DNA of 64,000 bases from Acanthosepion esculentum (GCA_964036315.1 OZ038510.1:81232583-81296582); one strand, 5' to 3'. Positions 42,636 to 53,635 are shown, counted from the stretch's first letter. Made by a program: numbers and translations. The notes: a model not told the origin generated them from the letters alone.

Positions 42636-44424
42636 ATGGACCCTGCATCGTTGGAAAGAATTCTTAGAAGGCAACAGGAACAGTTTCTACAGGCACAGAA
42701 CCGTCTAATTGAAACGTTAACGCAACAGTTTCAAACACAACTGAAACGCGACAACGAAATGATACAGCAGGAGCCTTTTAAATCATCCATTTCCAGCCGT
42801 GTAACAATGACGGAAAAATCCCCTACTAAAAGGAAAACACTCCCAACATGTTGCTGGTCATGTGGAGATTGGCATTATGCTCGATTTTGCCCATACAAAA
42901 AACACACGTGTCAACTCTGTTCACGTCGTGGGCATAAGGACGGATTCTGTGAACACAAAGATAACAAAGCTACGAAAAAGAATAATACACCTGTAAGAGA
43001 AAAACCTCCTCACAAAAAGACAGGATATTCCCGTAAGTCGTTTTCAAATTCGATTTTTGCTACGTTTAATGTAAATTTTGAAGCTCGGAGGAAATACATA
43101 GTGGCATCCATAAACAAAAGACCGATAAAGTTTCAGTTCGATACTGCTTCAGATATCACTTTGATTTCACGTGCAACATGGGAGTCACTGGGAAAACCAC
43201 CCCTGAAAGACACAACGCATGTTGCGTGTAGTGCTTCCGGGAATAAAATACGATTAAATGGGGAATTAATTTGTGATGTCCCTTTCAAAGATAAACATTT
43301 TTCAGGTGTGTGCTACATTACGGACTCTTCAAACTTGAATCTTCTTGGCCTTGATTTTATTGAGGAACTTGACCTTTTCAAGGTTTCCTTGAACACCATT
43401 TTCAATACCTGCCAAGTTAATTCTGCAGCAGACACGGAAAAACATTTTAAGAGCATGCTGAAAGCTAAATTTAACAATGTTTTCCAAGAGGGTCTCGGAT
43501 GTTGCACAAAAGTTAAAGTCACGTTAAAATTGAAATCCGACGCAAAACCAATTTTCAGACCCAAGCGTCCGGTACCATATGCAGCTTTAGCTACAGTGGA
43601 AGAGGAACTAAACCGCCTTCAACAAGCAGGAGTTATCCAGCCTACAAACTACTCATCCTGGGCAGCACCCATTGTCATGGTGAAAAAGGCAAACGGCAAG
43701 GTACGTCTATGTGCAGATTTCTCCACAGGACTAAATGATGCACTGGATATACATCAGTATCCACTACCTGCACCGGAAGACTTGTTCACAAAACTAAACG
43801 GTGGAACTTGTTTTTGCAAAATTGGACCTTGCAGATGCATATTTTCAAATAGAAGTGGATGAAGATTCCAAAAATCTTCTCACGATTAACACACACAAGG
43901 GTTTATTCCAATTTTGTCGCCTTCCATTTAGTGTCAAGTCAGTACCAGCAATTTTCCAGCAAACAATGGATACAATGCTCACAGGATTACCAGGAGTTTC
44001 TGCCTACATTGATGACATCATTATTACAGGCACAACCCCAGAGGAACTTCTACATCACTTAACTTCTGTGCTGGATCGAATTCAACAATATGGATTTCGC
44101 TTAAGGTTAGACAAATGCAAATTTTTCCAAACTTCAGTTAAATACCTTGGATTTATATTTGACAAAAATGGCCGTAGACCGGATCCAGAAAATATCCATG
44201 CGATAAAGCAAATGGCAGCACCAACGGATGTATCGACTTTACGTTCTTTTCTGGGCCTCGTAAGTCATTATAGTTCTTTTTTACCAGAACTGCACAAGTT
44301 ACATGGACCTCTTAATAATCTTTTGCAAAAAGATACTAAATGGAACTGGTCAAATACATGTAAAGAATCGTTTGAGAAGATAAAATCCCTTCTCAGTTCG
44401 GACTTATTACTGACCCATCCGTAG
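42636..44424 (+). pseudogene. Gypsy-type polyprotein: zinc knuckles, protease, reverse transcriptase
   Basis: From MDPASLERILRRQQEQFLQA. Two zinc knuckles follow, CWSCGDWHYARFC (Cx2Cx3Hx4C) and CQLCSRRGHKDGFC (Cx2Cx4Hx4C). The protease motif reads FQFDTASDITLIS, with Ala where DTGS is usual. RT starts FRPKRPVPYAALATVEEELN, AAPIVMVKKANGKVRLCADF. A frameshift at about 43,800 leads into FAKLDLADAYFQIEVDEDSK, GVSAYIDDIIITGTTPEELL (YIDD catalytic box) and KYLGFIFDKNGRRPDPENIH. It stops at 44,424 after LLLTHP. RNase H and most of the integrase are deleted. It resembles the K02A2.6-like Gypsy group found widely in invertebrates. Confidence 0.85.
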
Positions 44425-45107
44425 ACATTACAATTTTCAGAATTCAGTAAAAAGAACAGTATTTAACACCTCAGATCATCCCCCTTCCACCCACAATCAA
44501 ATGGTCAATCCGAACGCTTCGTCGACACGATTAAGAGAGCTCTCTTAAAATTAAAAGGGGAAGGATCTACACGAGAAATAATAGACATATTTCTAAGTAG
44601 CTATAGAGCTACCCCAAATCCAAACTGTCCGAATGGAAAGTCACCGGCAGAAGCTTGATGAATAGAAAAATACGGCTACCAATTAATATTATTCGTCCAT
44701 CGCCAAGCAATTCTCTCAAGAGAAATAAAACCATGGATGCTACCTGGACAACCTGTGTGGGCAAAAGATTACCGCAATAGTAAAGAAAAATGGACCCAAG
44801 GTTACATAATACGCCGTTCTGGTAATGTAATCTATGATGTAGATGTACAATCCACTACTTGGGTCAGACATGCGAATCAGCTACGTCATTCATACCTTCC
44901 TGAAAGACAATCTAATGACACAATCATTCCCTTAAACGTTTTACTGGACACATTTGAATTACCCCAAAGTGTTCAAACAAAATGTAGTAAAGAAAGTAAG
45001 TCTCAAAAGAAATTACCAACTAGAAGGACGCAGCGTAAGGGCAAACCAACCTCATCCTTACAAGTAGATCCTCAACAATCATCCTACGACTATCATACTT
45101 CAAAGGG
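44425..45107 (+). pseudogene. Gypsy integrase C-terminal remnant
   Basis: Directly after the RT stop, out of place, it reads SSPFHPQSNGQSERFVDTIK, then FLSSYRATPNPNCPNGKSPA, the end of the integrase catalytic core, with the last catalytic Glu in the S-E-R-F region. A stop at about 44,657 precedes the open frame from 44,737 (LPGQPVWAKDYRNSKEKWTQ, IIRRSGNVIYDVDVQSTTWV, RHANQLR), the usual C-terminal integrase module. The jump from RT to HPQSNG shows an internal deletion of well over 1 kb. Confidence 0.8.
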
Positions 45108-45188
45108 CTGTAAACCTAAAAACGTTCTTGGTAATTATTTCCAATCAACAAATGCATTGCTCGGTCCTCAGAACTCACGCAAACATAA
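45108..45188 (+). mobile_element. Gypsy 3' LTR remnant (R-U5 only)
   Basis: Starts CTGTAAACCTAAAAACGTTC and ends AACTCACGCAAACATAACA, nearly identical to 42,470-42,550. The coding sequence runs directly into it without a polypurine tract or U3. Deletion of the 3' UTR and U3 has fused the ORF to the LTR end. Confidence 0.75.
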
Positions 45189-45204
45189 CAGCTTCGCTAT
45201 AGGA

Positions 45205-46200
45205 CCAAGCCTTTTTTAATTTAAGATCTCATCAATTTACAGTCGAGCTGGCTGGATATAGCCGTAAATTCTATGCTAATAGTTTCTTTTCTCGCACTTC
45301 TCTCTTGTGGAACTTCCTTCCGTTTCCATGCTTTCCTGCTAAATTTAATTTGTGTGAACGTCCCCGTAGGAGCAAGCGAGCCAGAGTGGCTTGCATTTGG
45401 TGTATGGGAAAATAAGGGTCTTACCTTAACGGGCGGTACGTGACATCGTCTAGTTTGCCCCGTGGAAATGGCATTACTCTCCCGTCTAGCAGTATGTGCA
45501 GTAACGACGGTTTTTGTACAGTTTGGCATGCTTCCACCAGTAGCAAGTCGTGTGCTGATTGGTCGAACTGGAGGAGGCTATTTGCCTGGGTATCTGAGAA
45601 TAAAAGCGAAGAACGCTGATTGGTTGGTCAACCGCGGTGTTGGCCTGATAAAAGTGGGCTGAAACAGTGAGAAGGAATGAGAGATATACGTGATGACGTG
45701 TTCAGAAAGCAAGGACGGCGAATTGAACCAGCGGTATCTTGATTTGTACAAGTGACGTCGTAGCAATACAGACTTATTTAAACTACAATCTACAATACTT
45801 TAAATGCCATGTCAATCACTATCTGCTATCCTCCTGATTACTCTTTCCTCATCCCGCTTATTATCAACGTTTCTGTTCCTAATTCTTCACGTGTAAGCTG
45901 CCACATATGATCCAGTGCCCAATTTACAGTTGAGCTGGCTATGATGTAGCCGTAGGTGCTATGCTAACTGTTTCTTTTCTCGCACTTCTTGCTTGTGGAC
46001 CTCCCTTCCATTTCCATGCTTTACAGCCAACTTCAATCTGCATAAATTTAAATGCACTGTCAATCGCTATCTACCGTCCTCCTGATTACGCTTTCTTCTT
46101 CCCGCTCATTAGTAGTGTTTCTGTTCCTAATTCTTCCACACCCTGTAACCTCTTGTGTCTTAGTGGCTTTTCTACCTTGCATGGGGTGATACCGAAAAAA
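45205..46200 (+). mobile_element. LINE family L-A 3' end, split by an insertion, plus a second copy
   Basis: 45,225-45,350 (TAGTTTCTTTTCTCGCACTT, CTCTTGTGGAACTTCC) and 45,785-45,900 (CTTTAAATGCCATGTCAATC) join as one LINE end across 45,351-45,765. A second overlapping copy, 45,925-46,195, carries CTAACTGTTTCTTTTCTCGC, GTGTCTTAGTGGC and a poly-A end. Frames are broken. Confidence 0.65.
45351..45765 (+). mobile_element. Possible solo LTR inside a LINE
   Basis: Starts TGTGTGAACGTCCCCGTAGG and ends about GACGTCGTAGCAATACA, so TG...CA ends are possible. It contains AATAAAAGC at about 45,599. It is GC-richer than its surroundings and interrupts the L-A end. GACGTC...GCAATACAG also appears in the Gypsy 5' LTR near 42,330. 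A target duplication is not clear. Confidence 0.35.
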
Positions 46201-46529
46201 AACATATTAAGAAGCCCAAGCCAACTCTGAGGATAACTAAGACATCTACTGCACTAACAAAATAAATGAAATTGTTATTCACTCAACACAAGGCCCCAGA
46301 GACACTCAAGGTAGAGGTTTACCTAATGAGGCTGTTGTAATGGAGAACAAAGAAAGTGTAAATGTTACATGTTATGAAAATCTATTAGAAGAGTTTTTCA
46401 AACTGTGGGTCCTGACGCTTCAATGGGTCGAGAAATAAATAAAATGGATCTGGACAAAAAAGAAAAAAAAACGAGAGCACTGTGCAGCATATAAACACTC
46501 ATTAACGATCACCGAGGTGAGCTTGTATT

Positions 46530-46842
46530 AGATTTTATTTTGTAAGCCCCCGACATATTAATTTGGTCGAGCACTTTGGAGAGAAAGAGCGAATTTGTAC
46601 ACAGTGACTACTAGTGCTGATAATGAAAAGCTCTTCTTTTTATTGAGACCACTCGGTTACTGGCGTGTTTATTCAAGAAATAAATTCGCAAAAATTCACC
46701 TTCCTCTCTACCGGGCGTCAATAGCTTAGGGGTAGAATCTTTCGATCCCGGCTTGAAGCAATATGATGTCTAACCACACAGATGAGCTGTGATACAACAA
46801 AACAATCTGTCTGTGGATGAGAATACATACATACATACATAA

Positions 46843-46850
<8 letters not shown>
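46530..46850 (+). mobile_element. tRNA-headed SINE family F, copy 1
   Basis: Shares CCCGACATATTAATTT, CAGTGACTA, GGCGTCAATAGCTTAGGGGT, TTCGATCC and GAGCTGTGATACAACAAAAC with 47,757-48,072. TAGCTTAGGGGTAGAATC and TTTCGATCCC resemble pol III A and B boxes, but the spacing between them is shortened by a deletion of about 25 bp relative to copy 2. Confidence 0.6.

Positions 46851-46851
<1 letters not shown>

Positions 46852-46921
<70 letters not shown>
46852..46921. repeat. (TA)n microsatellite
   Basis: Pure TA tract after family F. The 118-codon frame to 47,173 starts in it and has no recognisable domain; 46,922-47,380 otherwise shows nothing I can name. Confidence 0.9.
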
Positions 46922-46924
<3 letters not shown>

Positions 46925-47382
46925 ACTGTTTTCATTGAATTCATGTATCTTGTTAGTCAAACTCGTTGCGAGCTCACTTACGTCAGTTCTTTCTCACAAA
47001 GAGAAGTCGCTCCAAAACTTAGCTACGAAGCTAATCAGTGCGTTCCTCTTCGTATCCGGTTAAATCCATTAAGATTGTCGGATAATTCAGTTGCATCTGA
47101 AGTCAGGGCTAAAAGTGCATTTTCCGACTCAATGTCGAAGTCAAGTGCGGGTATATTCGTTCTGTGGTTGTAAGATGATGTTTTGCATTTCATTTGGAGT
47201 CTCGGAATTCTTAGAGAGTTAACTGGTGTTACGGCGAAATTTAAGAACAGGCTAGTTTTTTTAACTTGTACATTTTTTTTGTAGGAATTTCCTTTAAATT
47301 TGTTTTTCTAAAAGTGATAGTTTCATATTCATGCAAATAAATAATACAAATAAATACACGCAATTCCAATATGTGCAGATCA

Positions 47383-47430
<48 letters not shown>

Positions 47431-47431
<1 letters not shown>

Positions 47432-47624
47432 AAAGTGAACATTGAAGTCAACACTCAGAGGCGACAGGCTGTTTCATGCTAGACGCAATCGTTAGACCGC
47501 ATGACAATTGTGTCTAGCATGAAACAGCCTGTCGCCTCTGAGTGTTGACTTCAATATTCACTTTTATATTTATATTTACATACGCTCTATCTCTCATATT
47601 GAGCACTTTATCCCAAAAACTATC

Positions 47625-47632
<8 letters not shown>
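47431..47632. mobile_element. TA-flanked palindromic element, full copy
   Basis: Palindrome 47,431-47,564 (AAAAGTGAACATTGAAGTCA, CTAGACGCAATCG, loop, CAATTGTGTCTAGCATGAAA) plus the outer block CGCTCTATCTCTCATATTGA. (TA)n lies on both sides. Confidence 0.8.
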
Positions 47633-47689
<57 letters not shown>

Positions 47690-47694
<5 letters not shown>

Positions 47695-48072
47695 TGAACA
47701 TTGAAGTCAAAACTCAGAGGCAACAGGCTGTTTCATGATTGGCGCAATCGTCAGGCCGTGATATATTAATTTCGGTTGAGCTCTCTGGGGAAGGAAGTGT
47801 GTGTCTGTAAACAGTGACTATTAAAGCTGATATAGCGTGACTCTTCGGCAAAAGCGAATTGAGTCCTCGTCGGTCACTGTGTGTTTATCTAAAAATAAAT
47901 ACGCTAAAATTCAACTTCATCTCTGCCGTGCGCCGACGGCTTAGTGATAGAATTCCCGACTGAGGCCAATTCAGTCGTGTTTCGATCCTAGCTAAAGGCA
48001 ACCGGACGTCTCACCACACTGAAGAGCTGTGATACAGCGAAACAGTCTCTCTGTGGATGACAATTATATATA
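47690..48072 (+). mobile_element. Palindromic half-element fused to SINE family F, copy 2
   Basis: 47,690-47,756 is one arm only (AAAGTGAACATTGAAGTCAA to GGCGCAATCGTCAGGCCG). It runs straight into family F (GATATATTAATTTCGG). Family F here has GGCTTAGTGATAGAATTC (A box-like) and GTGTTTCGATCCTAG (B box-like) about 35 bp apart, as in tRNA-derived promoters, and ends near GTCTCTCTGTGGATGACAAT. Confidence 0.65.
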
Positions 48073-48115
48073 TAAATTCTTAATGCTAAATAAATTAACT
48101 TAGCGAACAGTGTTT

Positions 48116-48216
48116 GTCTTTAATTTATTACACGTACGTATAATGGGTCGCAATGCAAAATGTCGTTCTAGCTTTGGGTCGCAGTAAAGAAAAAAAGGTT
48201 GGAAAACGCTGAGATA
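48116..48216 (-). mobile_element. Possible hAT-type MITE end
   Basis: The reverse strand begins CAGCGTTTTCCAACCTTTTT and carries GCGACCCAAAGC and GCGACCCATTATACG. CAG-starting ends with AACCT and GCGACCC words are typical of many hAT MITEs. A similar word (TTTTTCAAACTGTGGGTCCT) lies at 46,395. No duplication was identified. Confidence 0.35.
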
Positions 48217-48562
48217 GATAACAGTTAACCCTCGATGTGAAGACGCTAAAATTTTACAGTTCTGGGGGAAGTAGCCGTTTGAATAGTAATAGTAATAGCC
48301 TTCGAATGAAAGGAGATTGGGTCGACTCTGTCTACGTGGAACGGCGGGTCCTAGCCGTGAAGGTCTGAACAAATAGAACTCTTTTACAAGGACAGCAATG
48401 AAACAGGCTGAATTAAAAAAAAAAACAGTAAATATTAATCAGTGAGTGAAACTATATTATACATTAGTTTCTATTTAGTTCTCGTGTATTATACGCAGTA
48501 TCATCTTTTACGTTTAAAAATTCGGAATTAAAAGTTTGTATTATACGCGAATAATTATAGTA

Positions 48563-48895
48563 GTTGGTTTGGTTTATTTTGTTTTACGGCATATCAACCT
48601 CAATGGGTTATTTAATGCCGACAAGATTTTTAGGATAGGTTCGTATGAATAGAATATATATTCTTTGTAAGAAATCAGTTTTTAGGAGATTTGGTTTGGT
48701 TTATTTTGTTTTATGGCATATCGACATCTCAATGGGTTATTTAATGCCGACAAGATTTTTAGGATAGGTTCGTATGAATAGAATATATATTCTTTGTAAG
48801 AAATCAGTTTGTAGGAGATTTGGTTTGGTTTATTTTGTTTTACGGCATATCAACCTCAATGGGTTATTTAATGCCGACAAAATTTTTTTATTGCT
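48563..48895 (+). repeat. Family E 5' block in three tandem copies
   Basis: GGTTTGGTTTATTTTGTTTT followed by CGGCATATCAACCTCAATGG and GTTATTTAATGCCGACAA occurs at about 48,567, 48,692 and 48,820 (period about 126). GGATAGGTTCGTATGAATAG lies between them. A related start lies near 13,335. Confidence 0.8.
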
Positions 48896-49200
48896 GGTAA
48901 TATTTTGTTTTGTCAATAATCGGTTTCCGGTAATATGTTTCCTTCAAAATTGTATTGCTGGTAATAATTTTTTTTCCAAAAAGTATTGCTGGTAATAGTT
49001 AAGTATTTGCCCATAGCTGGGACCCGAACATGTGCTACCACCCCGGGTCAGGGTGGACCTGGGTACACCAGCAATCAAGAGGTGGTTCCACGCTCCTCAA
49101 AACCTCCTTATCAGATGCCTTGCTGCTGGACGTAGTTTATCGTCTTACACAGGATGTGGATGTAGTTTAACGTCTTACCCAGGATGGAATTATAGCAGTT
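48896..49200 (+). repeat. Family E middle and 3' block, copy 3
   Basis: ATTGCTGGTAATATTTTG-like units (a short version of the minisatellite at 13.5-14.1 kb), then GCTACCACCCCGGGTCAGGG and TAGTTTATCGTCTTACACAG. It shows the family order: start, minisatellite, GC-richer 3' block. Confidence 0.75.
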
Positions 49201-49439
49201 GAGTTCCAGCTTAATGTTGAAGTTTTTGACGTACGATAGATATCCATTTTATTTACCACAATTCTCTATTAGGTGCATTACAGTAGTTTTGAGACTTTTT
49301 TTTAGTGAGGCAGTTATTAGTGTACTAGATTATGGTAATTTTAGTATATAATTACTTTAGATCTAATAAGCTGACCTGTCAGTCTTTGTAGCAACTCTTT
49401 TAACACGCCCTTCTAAACACTACTTGTCAGAGTTGACGA

Positions 49440-49830
49440 ATTTGCAGAATGCAGTCGAGAAGGAGAAGATAGTTTGGAAGCTTGCTTTACAATAAAGTTT
49501 TTTATTGACAGAGATGGAGGCATCAAAACTATCCCTCACCGTCCCTGCAGTTCAGACTCACTGTGAATTTTGTTTGTTTCCCAAAGCTGAAGAAGAACCT
49601 CAGGGGGACAGTCATTTTGAAGACACTGAGAAAATGAAGGAGGCTGTATCAAGCGCCCTGGGTAACTTCAATTTGGATAGCTTCCATGGGGGCCTTCATG
49701 TTCGAAAGCTACAAGTGCATTGAGGCAGAGGATCCTAACTTTGAAGGAGATAAGGGTTTTTGGACTTCTTTGAAATTAATAAATATCACTCCCGATAAAA
49801 CTTCTCAAAACTTCTGGAATGCACAACGTA
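49440..49830 (+). pseudogene. mariner transposase C-terminus, copy 1
   Basis: HFEDTEKMKEAVSSALGNFN, then LDSFHGGLH corresponds to the mariner C-terminal segment after the catalytic domain. It is followed by a 3' region with AACTTCTGGAATGCACAACG. The Asp-containing catalytic motifs are missing or too degenerate to recognise. Confidence 0.6.
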
Positions 49831-50084
49831 TATCAAGAACAAAAGTTGACCAGTGCCCATGATCCCTTTCACGCCGGCGTTGCTATCCACCAACTCGTCC
49901 ACTTTAGTCCAATGAGGGAGGTGCTGAGACCAGGCACCCCTCAAAGCTTTAATGTGGACTGCTCTTTCAAAACTCATACAAAGTCTTAAGAAACAAAGTC
50001 TTTGCTAGAAACAGAAAAAAGTGTGATAGGATAAAGAAGAAAAAAAGACGGAGGAGGCTGCCACAACCATATCCTTGCTCAGTT

Positions 50085-50315
50085 GTTTTTGACATTGAGA
50101 AGATGGAGGAGGCTGCGACAAGGGTCCTGGGCACCTTCACTTTGGATGACTTCCAAATGGGTCTTCACGAAGTGGCTACAGCGCTACAACAAGTGCAGTG
50201 AAGTCAGAAGGTCCTACTTTGAAGGAGATTAGAGTTTTTGGAAGTTGAAATAAAGAAATGCCTCTTCTGTAAATGTCTCAAAACTTTTGGAATGTACCTC
50301 ACATATTAAATATAC
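50085..50315 (+). pseudogene. mariner transposase C-terminus, copy 2
   Basis: DIEKMEEAATRVLGTFTLDD followed by FQMGLH is the same segment as copy 1, ending AAACTTTTGGAATGTACCTC. The sequence is short and frameshifted. Confidence 0.55.
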
Positions 50316-50317
50316 AG

Positions 50318-50450
50318 AAATAGCTGAAGTAAGACAAGGATGTGACTTCTCACCGGATTTATTTAACTTTTAGAACGAGACGATCCTCGGATATCTAAAA
50401 GTTCATCCAGGATTTATTACTGATGACCACAATGTTTTATAATTATTATT
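50318..50450 (+). pseudogene. LINE RT fragment (VRQGC motif)
   Basis: Reads AEVRQGCDFSPDLFNF, stop, NETILGYLKVHPGFITDDHN. G-x-RQGCxLSPxLFNxYxE is the RT motif just before the catalytic YADD box in many LINEs. It is only about 40 codons long and opposite in strand to the chain that follows. Confidence 0.6.
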
Positions 50451-50737
50451 AATATTATTTTTATTTTCTTTGATATCTGGCGTCTACACATTTCTTTCCG
50501 GGTCTCCTAAGGTTAGAAATGGCATCATGACACTTTAAAAAAAAAAAAAAAATGACATAGATAAAGCCCTTGGTAAAGTGTGGGCTCTACTTGTCAGAAC
50601 AATTTTTGTATCTCTTTGAGGCATGGACTTCCAGGGATCCCTTCAATCAGCCTACTGGAATCTTTTCCAACCAGTCCAAGGGCTCCAACTACAACAGGGA
50701 TTGTTGATGTTCCCATGTGCCACATTTTTGAGATTTC

Positions 50738-50792
<55 letters not shown>

Positions 50793-50944
50793 TCCTTTGA
50801 TTTCTGGTGTATACACATTTGCTTCCGGGTCCCGACCAGTGATCTAAGGTCAGAAATGGCTTCATGACTTTTTCAACTTTTTCACACATTTTACAGAGAT
50901 AAAGCTCTTCGTAATGTGTGAGCTATGCTTTTGAGTACAATTTA

Positions 50945-51000
<56 letters not shown>

Positions 51001-51339
51001 TCCTTTGATTTCTGGTGTATACACATTTCCTTCCGGGTCCCGACCAGTGATCTAAGGTCAGAAATGGCGTCATGACATTTTCCACTGTGCAGTTCTGAAA
51101 AAGAAAATCACGTATTTTTTTACATAGATAAAACCCTTCGTAAGGTGTGCGCTGTATTTGTGAGTACAATGTTTTGTATTTCTTTAAGGCTTGGGGTACC
51201 AGGAATCCCTTCACTGTGTCTATCGGAACGTTTTCCAATCAATCCGAGTGTTCAGTCTATAACTGGAATTGCTGATGTCCTCATGTCCTTGATTTATCCT
51301 GTGTGTCAAAGATATATTACAGTCTTCAGGCACTGCCAT

Positions 51340-51590
51340 ATCAATAAGAAGGCACAGTTTGTTTTTGCAGTCTTTCTCATCACAATGTATGGACGATTAG
51401 CTTTGATTGTTCTGTCTGTGTGTATTGTAAAGTCCCAAAAAATCGTTACAGCACCTATCTCCGTAACCGGGTCTGGGTGGTGTTCATACCAGTTTCTTGC
51501 AGTTTCTTTTCTGTAAAAGTTGCAGATTTTCCAATGAAGATATTGGCCTACTCTATCATGCCGGGTTTTATATTCAGTGGGTGAGAATAT
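51340..51590 (-). pseudogene. LINE L-B C-terminal endonuclease-like segment
   Basis: The reverse strand reads EYKTRHDRVGQYLHWKICNF, then VTIFWDFTIHTDRTIKANRP and, after a one-base shift, DMAVPEDCN. This WDF-TD-R-RPDIV...DxAVP arrangement follows a CCHC region in LINEs with a C-terminal restriction-like endonuclease. The expected RPD is RPY here, removing a likely catalytic Asp. It is the longest coding piece in the chain. Confidence 0.55.
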
Positions 51591-51591
51591 T

Positions 51592-51673
<82 letters not shown>

Positions 51674-52164
51674 CAGTAGTAATAGTAGTACATTTCCTTT
51701 GATTTCTGGTGTGTACTCATTTCTTTCCGGGTCCCGACCAGAGACCTAAGGTTAGAAATGGCATCATGACATTTTCCACCGATAAAAAATTATTATTATT
51801 ATTATTATTATTCTTTTATTTCCTCTAATTTCTGTTCTACACTCATTTCCTTCCGGGTCCCAACCAGAGATCTAAGGTCAGAAATGGCATCATGATATTT
51901 TTCACAGAGCATTTTTTGAAAAAAAAAAAACGAAAATCACATACTCATTTTACATAGATAAATCCCTTCGTAAAGTGTGAGCTGTACTTGTGAATACAGT
52001 TTTTATATTTTCTTAAGGCTTGGTCTAACAGAGACCCTTTACATGAGTCTGTCGAAACCTTTTCCAATCAATCCGAGGGCTCCAACTATAACTGGAATTG
52101 TTGATGTCCTCATGTGCCACTTATTATTATCTTTATTTTATTTCCTTTGATTTCTGATGTTTAC

Positions 52165-52560
52165 TCATTTCTTTCCGGGTCCCAACCAGAGACCTAAGGT
52201 TAGAAATGGCGTCATGACATTTTCGACTGAGAAATTTTGAAAAAAATTGTATTTTACACAGATAAAGCACTTTGTAAGATGTGGGCTGTACTCGGAAAAA
52301 CAATTTTTTGTAATTCCTCTAAAAGCTACCATGAATCTCTTCAAGGTGTCTATTGGAATCTTTTTCAATTAATCCGAGTGCTCCAACTACAACTGGAATT
52401 GTTAATGTCCTCATGCGACACATTTTTGAGTTTTCGATTTCAAGGTCCTTGTAATTTGATAATTTTTTGAAGATCTTTAAAGATAGATTGCAGTTTGCAG
52501 GGACTGGCATGTCAATAAGAAGGAATATATTTCTTTGCGGTCTCTAAAAACGATCTCTGG
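52165..52560 (-). pseudogene. LINE L-B ORF terminus
   Basis: Reads DMPVPANCNLSLKIFKKLSN, YKDLEIE, TLTIPVVVGALGLIEKDSNR in one frame, continuing in another with FRGITKNCFSEYSPHL. VPVVVGALG followed by a short tail is the conserved end of this LINE group. The frameshift lies near 52,330. Confidence 0.65.
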
Positions 52561-52609
52561 GCGATTAACTTTGGTTATTATTATTATTAAACTTGCCTAA
52601 TATCGTAAA

Positions 52610-52990
52610 CATTGGTCTGGTTTATAGTTAAGTTTTGCGTTGACAGAGATGGGTATGAAAACTGTTCGTCATCCTCGCTACAATTCAGATATTGCTCCAT
52701 GTGACTTTTCTTTGCTCTTTATGCTGAAAGGAGAAAATCTCAGGGTCAATTGTTTTGAAGACATTGAGGAGATGGAGAAGTCTGTGACAAAGTTCCTGGA
52801 CACCTTAATTTTGGACGACTTCCATGTGGGGGCCTTCAGGGAGTGGCTGAACCGCTCGAACAAGTGTAGTGAAGTTAGAGGATCCTACTTAGAAGTAGTT
52901 TTGTACTTTTTTTTAAAATTAGTAAATGTCTTTCCTGAAAAAGTCTCAAATTTAAGGAAGGCGTATCGTACGTTTTCTTAGAACAGCTTT
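52610..52990 (+). pseudogene. mariner transposase C-terminus, copy 3
   Basis: Reads EMGMKTVRHPRYNSDIAPCD, FSLLFMLKGENLRVNCFEDI and TLILDDFHVGAFREWLNRSN. This matches the HPPYSPDLAPCDFxLF block and C-terminus of mariner transposases. SDIAPCD retains the third acidic position, but earlier catalytic residues are not present. It is the best copy of the three. Confidence 0.7.
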
Positions 52991-52999
52991 ACACTTTAG

Positions 53000-53480
53000 T
53001 CTTGATTTCATCGTCTACTATATTTCATAGAGTTTCTTTTTTCTGTTTAAGCAACAAAAAGGGTAAGTGTTTTAGAAAATGAATGCTCTATAATCTCTTC
53101 CATGATAGCATTCACTGCTAGAGTGATTCATGCGTCAAGAGAGTTTTAATGACTTTCTAACTATAGGCGTAAGTTTCGCCATCTGCCGATGAAACATCTA
53201 GGCTTCACAAAAAAAAATAAGCTCTAAAAACATAATGACGGATTTATGTTCATAAAAATATGTCGATAATGACTTAATTAAGATGGCATCATTAATTATG
53301 AAAATAAATTCTCTCCGATTTTTTCTTGCGTTAAAAAAAAAAGGTAACAAAATTCAATGACTCAACTCAATCGTTTAAAACGGCGTTACGACTTTACAGT
53401 AACTGATATATTTTGTAGCAAATAGTCCTTTAAAAACATTAGGCTCGTACGAGCAACACGTGTATTGCAGCTGTGGCAAC
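53000..53480. other. No recognised gene
   Basis: Unique-looking AT-rich DNA without repeats I can name. Confidence 0.4.
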
Positions 53481-53600
53481 AGTAGTATGTCTTGGGCAAG
53501 ATAGCCTGCTGGAGTCAAACCCTCTCCAAGCTTGTTTGACTTCTGAGTTTTCCTTCTCTTAGGCTTGTTGCCAGTCTATCCTTTCATTTAACCATAGCTA
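53480..53600 (+). repeat. SINE family B body fragment
   Basis: CTGAGTTTTCCTTCTCTTAG followed by CTTGTTGCCAGTC and TTTAACCATAGCTAA parallels 62,430-62,510 (AGAGTTGTCCTTCTCCTAGA, ATTGCCATCC, TTACCCATAGCTA). Confidence 0.45.
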
Positions 53601-53634
53601 AACAAATCAAGTAAAATTAGGTTGGAATTCTACT

Positions 53635-53635
53635 G

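Larger units (their letters stand above)
50455..52590 (-). mobile_element. Chain of about six LINE L-B 3' ends joined by (ATT)n
   Basis: Reverse-strand copies start near 50,740, 50,940, 51,594, 51,795, 52,125 and 52,590. Each carries AGCGT/CATGACGCCATTTCTRACC and TTTCCTTTGATTTCTGG landmarks (forward sense at the 3' end) and most are separated by (ATT)n (50,738-50,792, 50,945-51,000, 51,594-51,640). Encoded pieces include TIPVVVGALGL in two copies. This is repeated insertion or tandem amplification of one 3'-end type. Confidence 0.75.

Noticed and set aside
46817..47173. 118-codon frame after a TA tract
   Set aside because: The first third is translated TA repeat; the remainder has no recognisable domain or splice context.
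47930..48000. Functional tRNA gene
   Set aside because: A- and B-box-like words are present, but the stems do not pair well and the sequence is part of a dispersed family F repeat.
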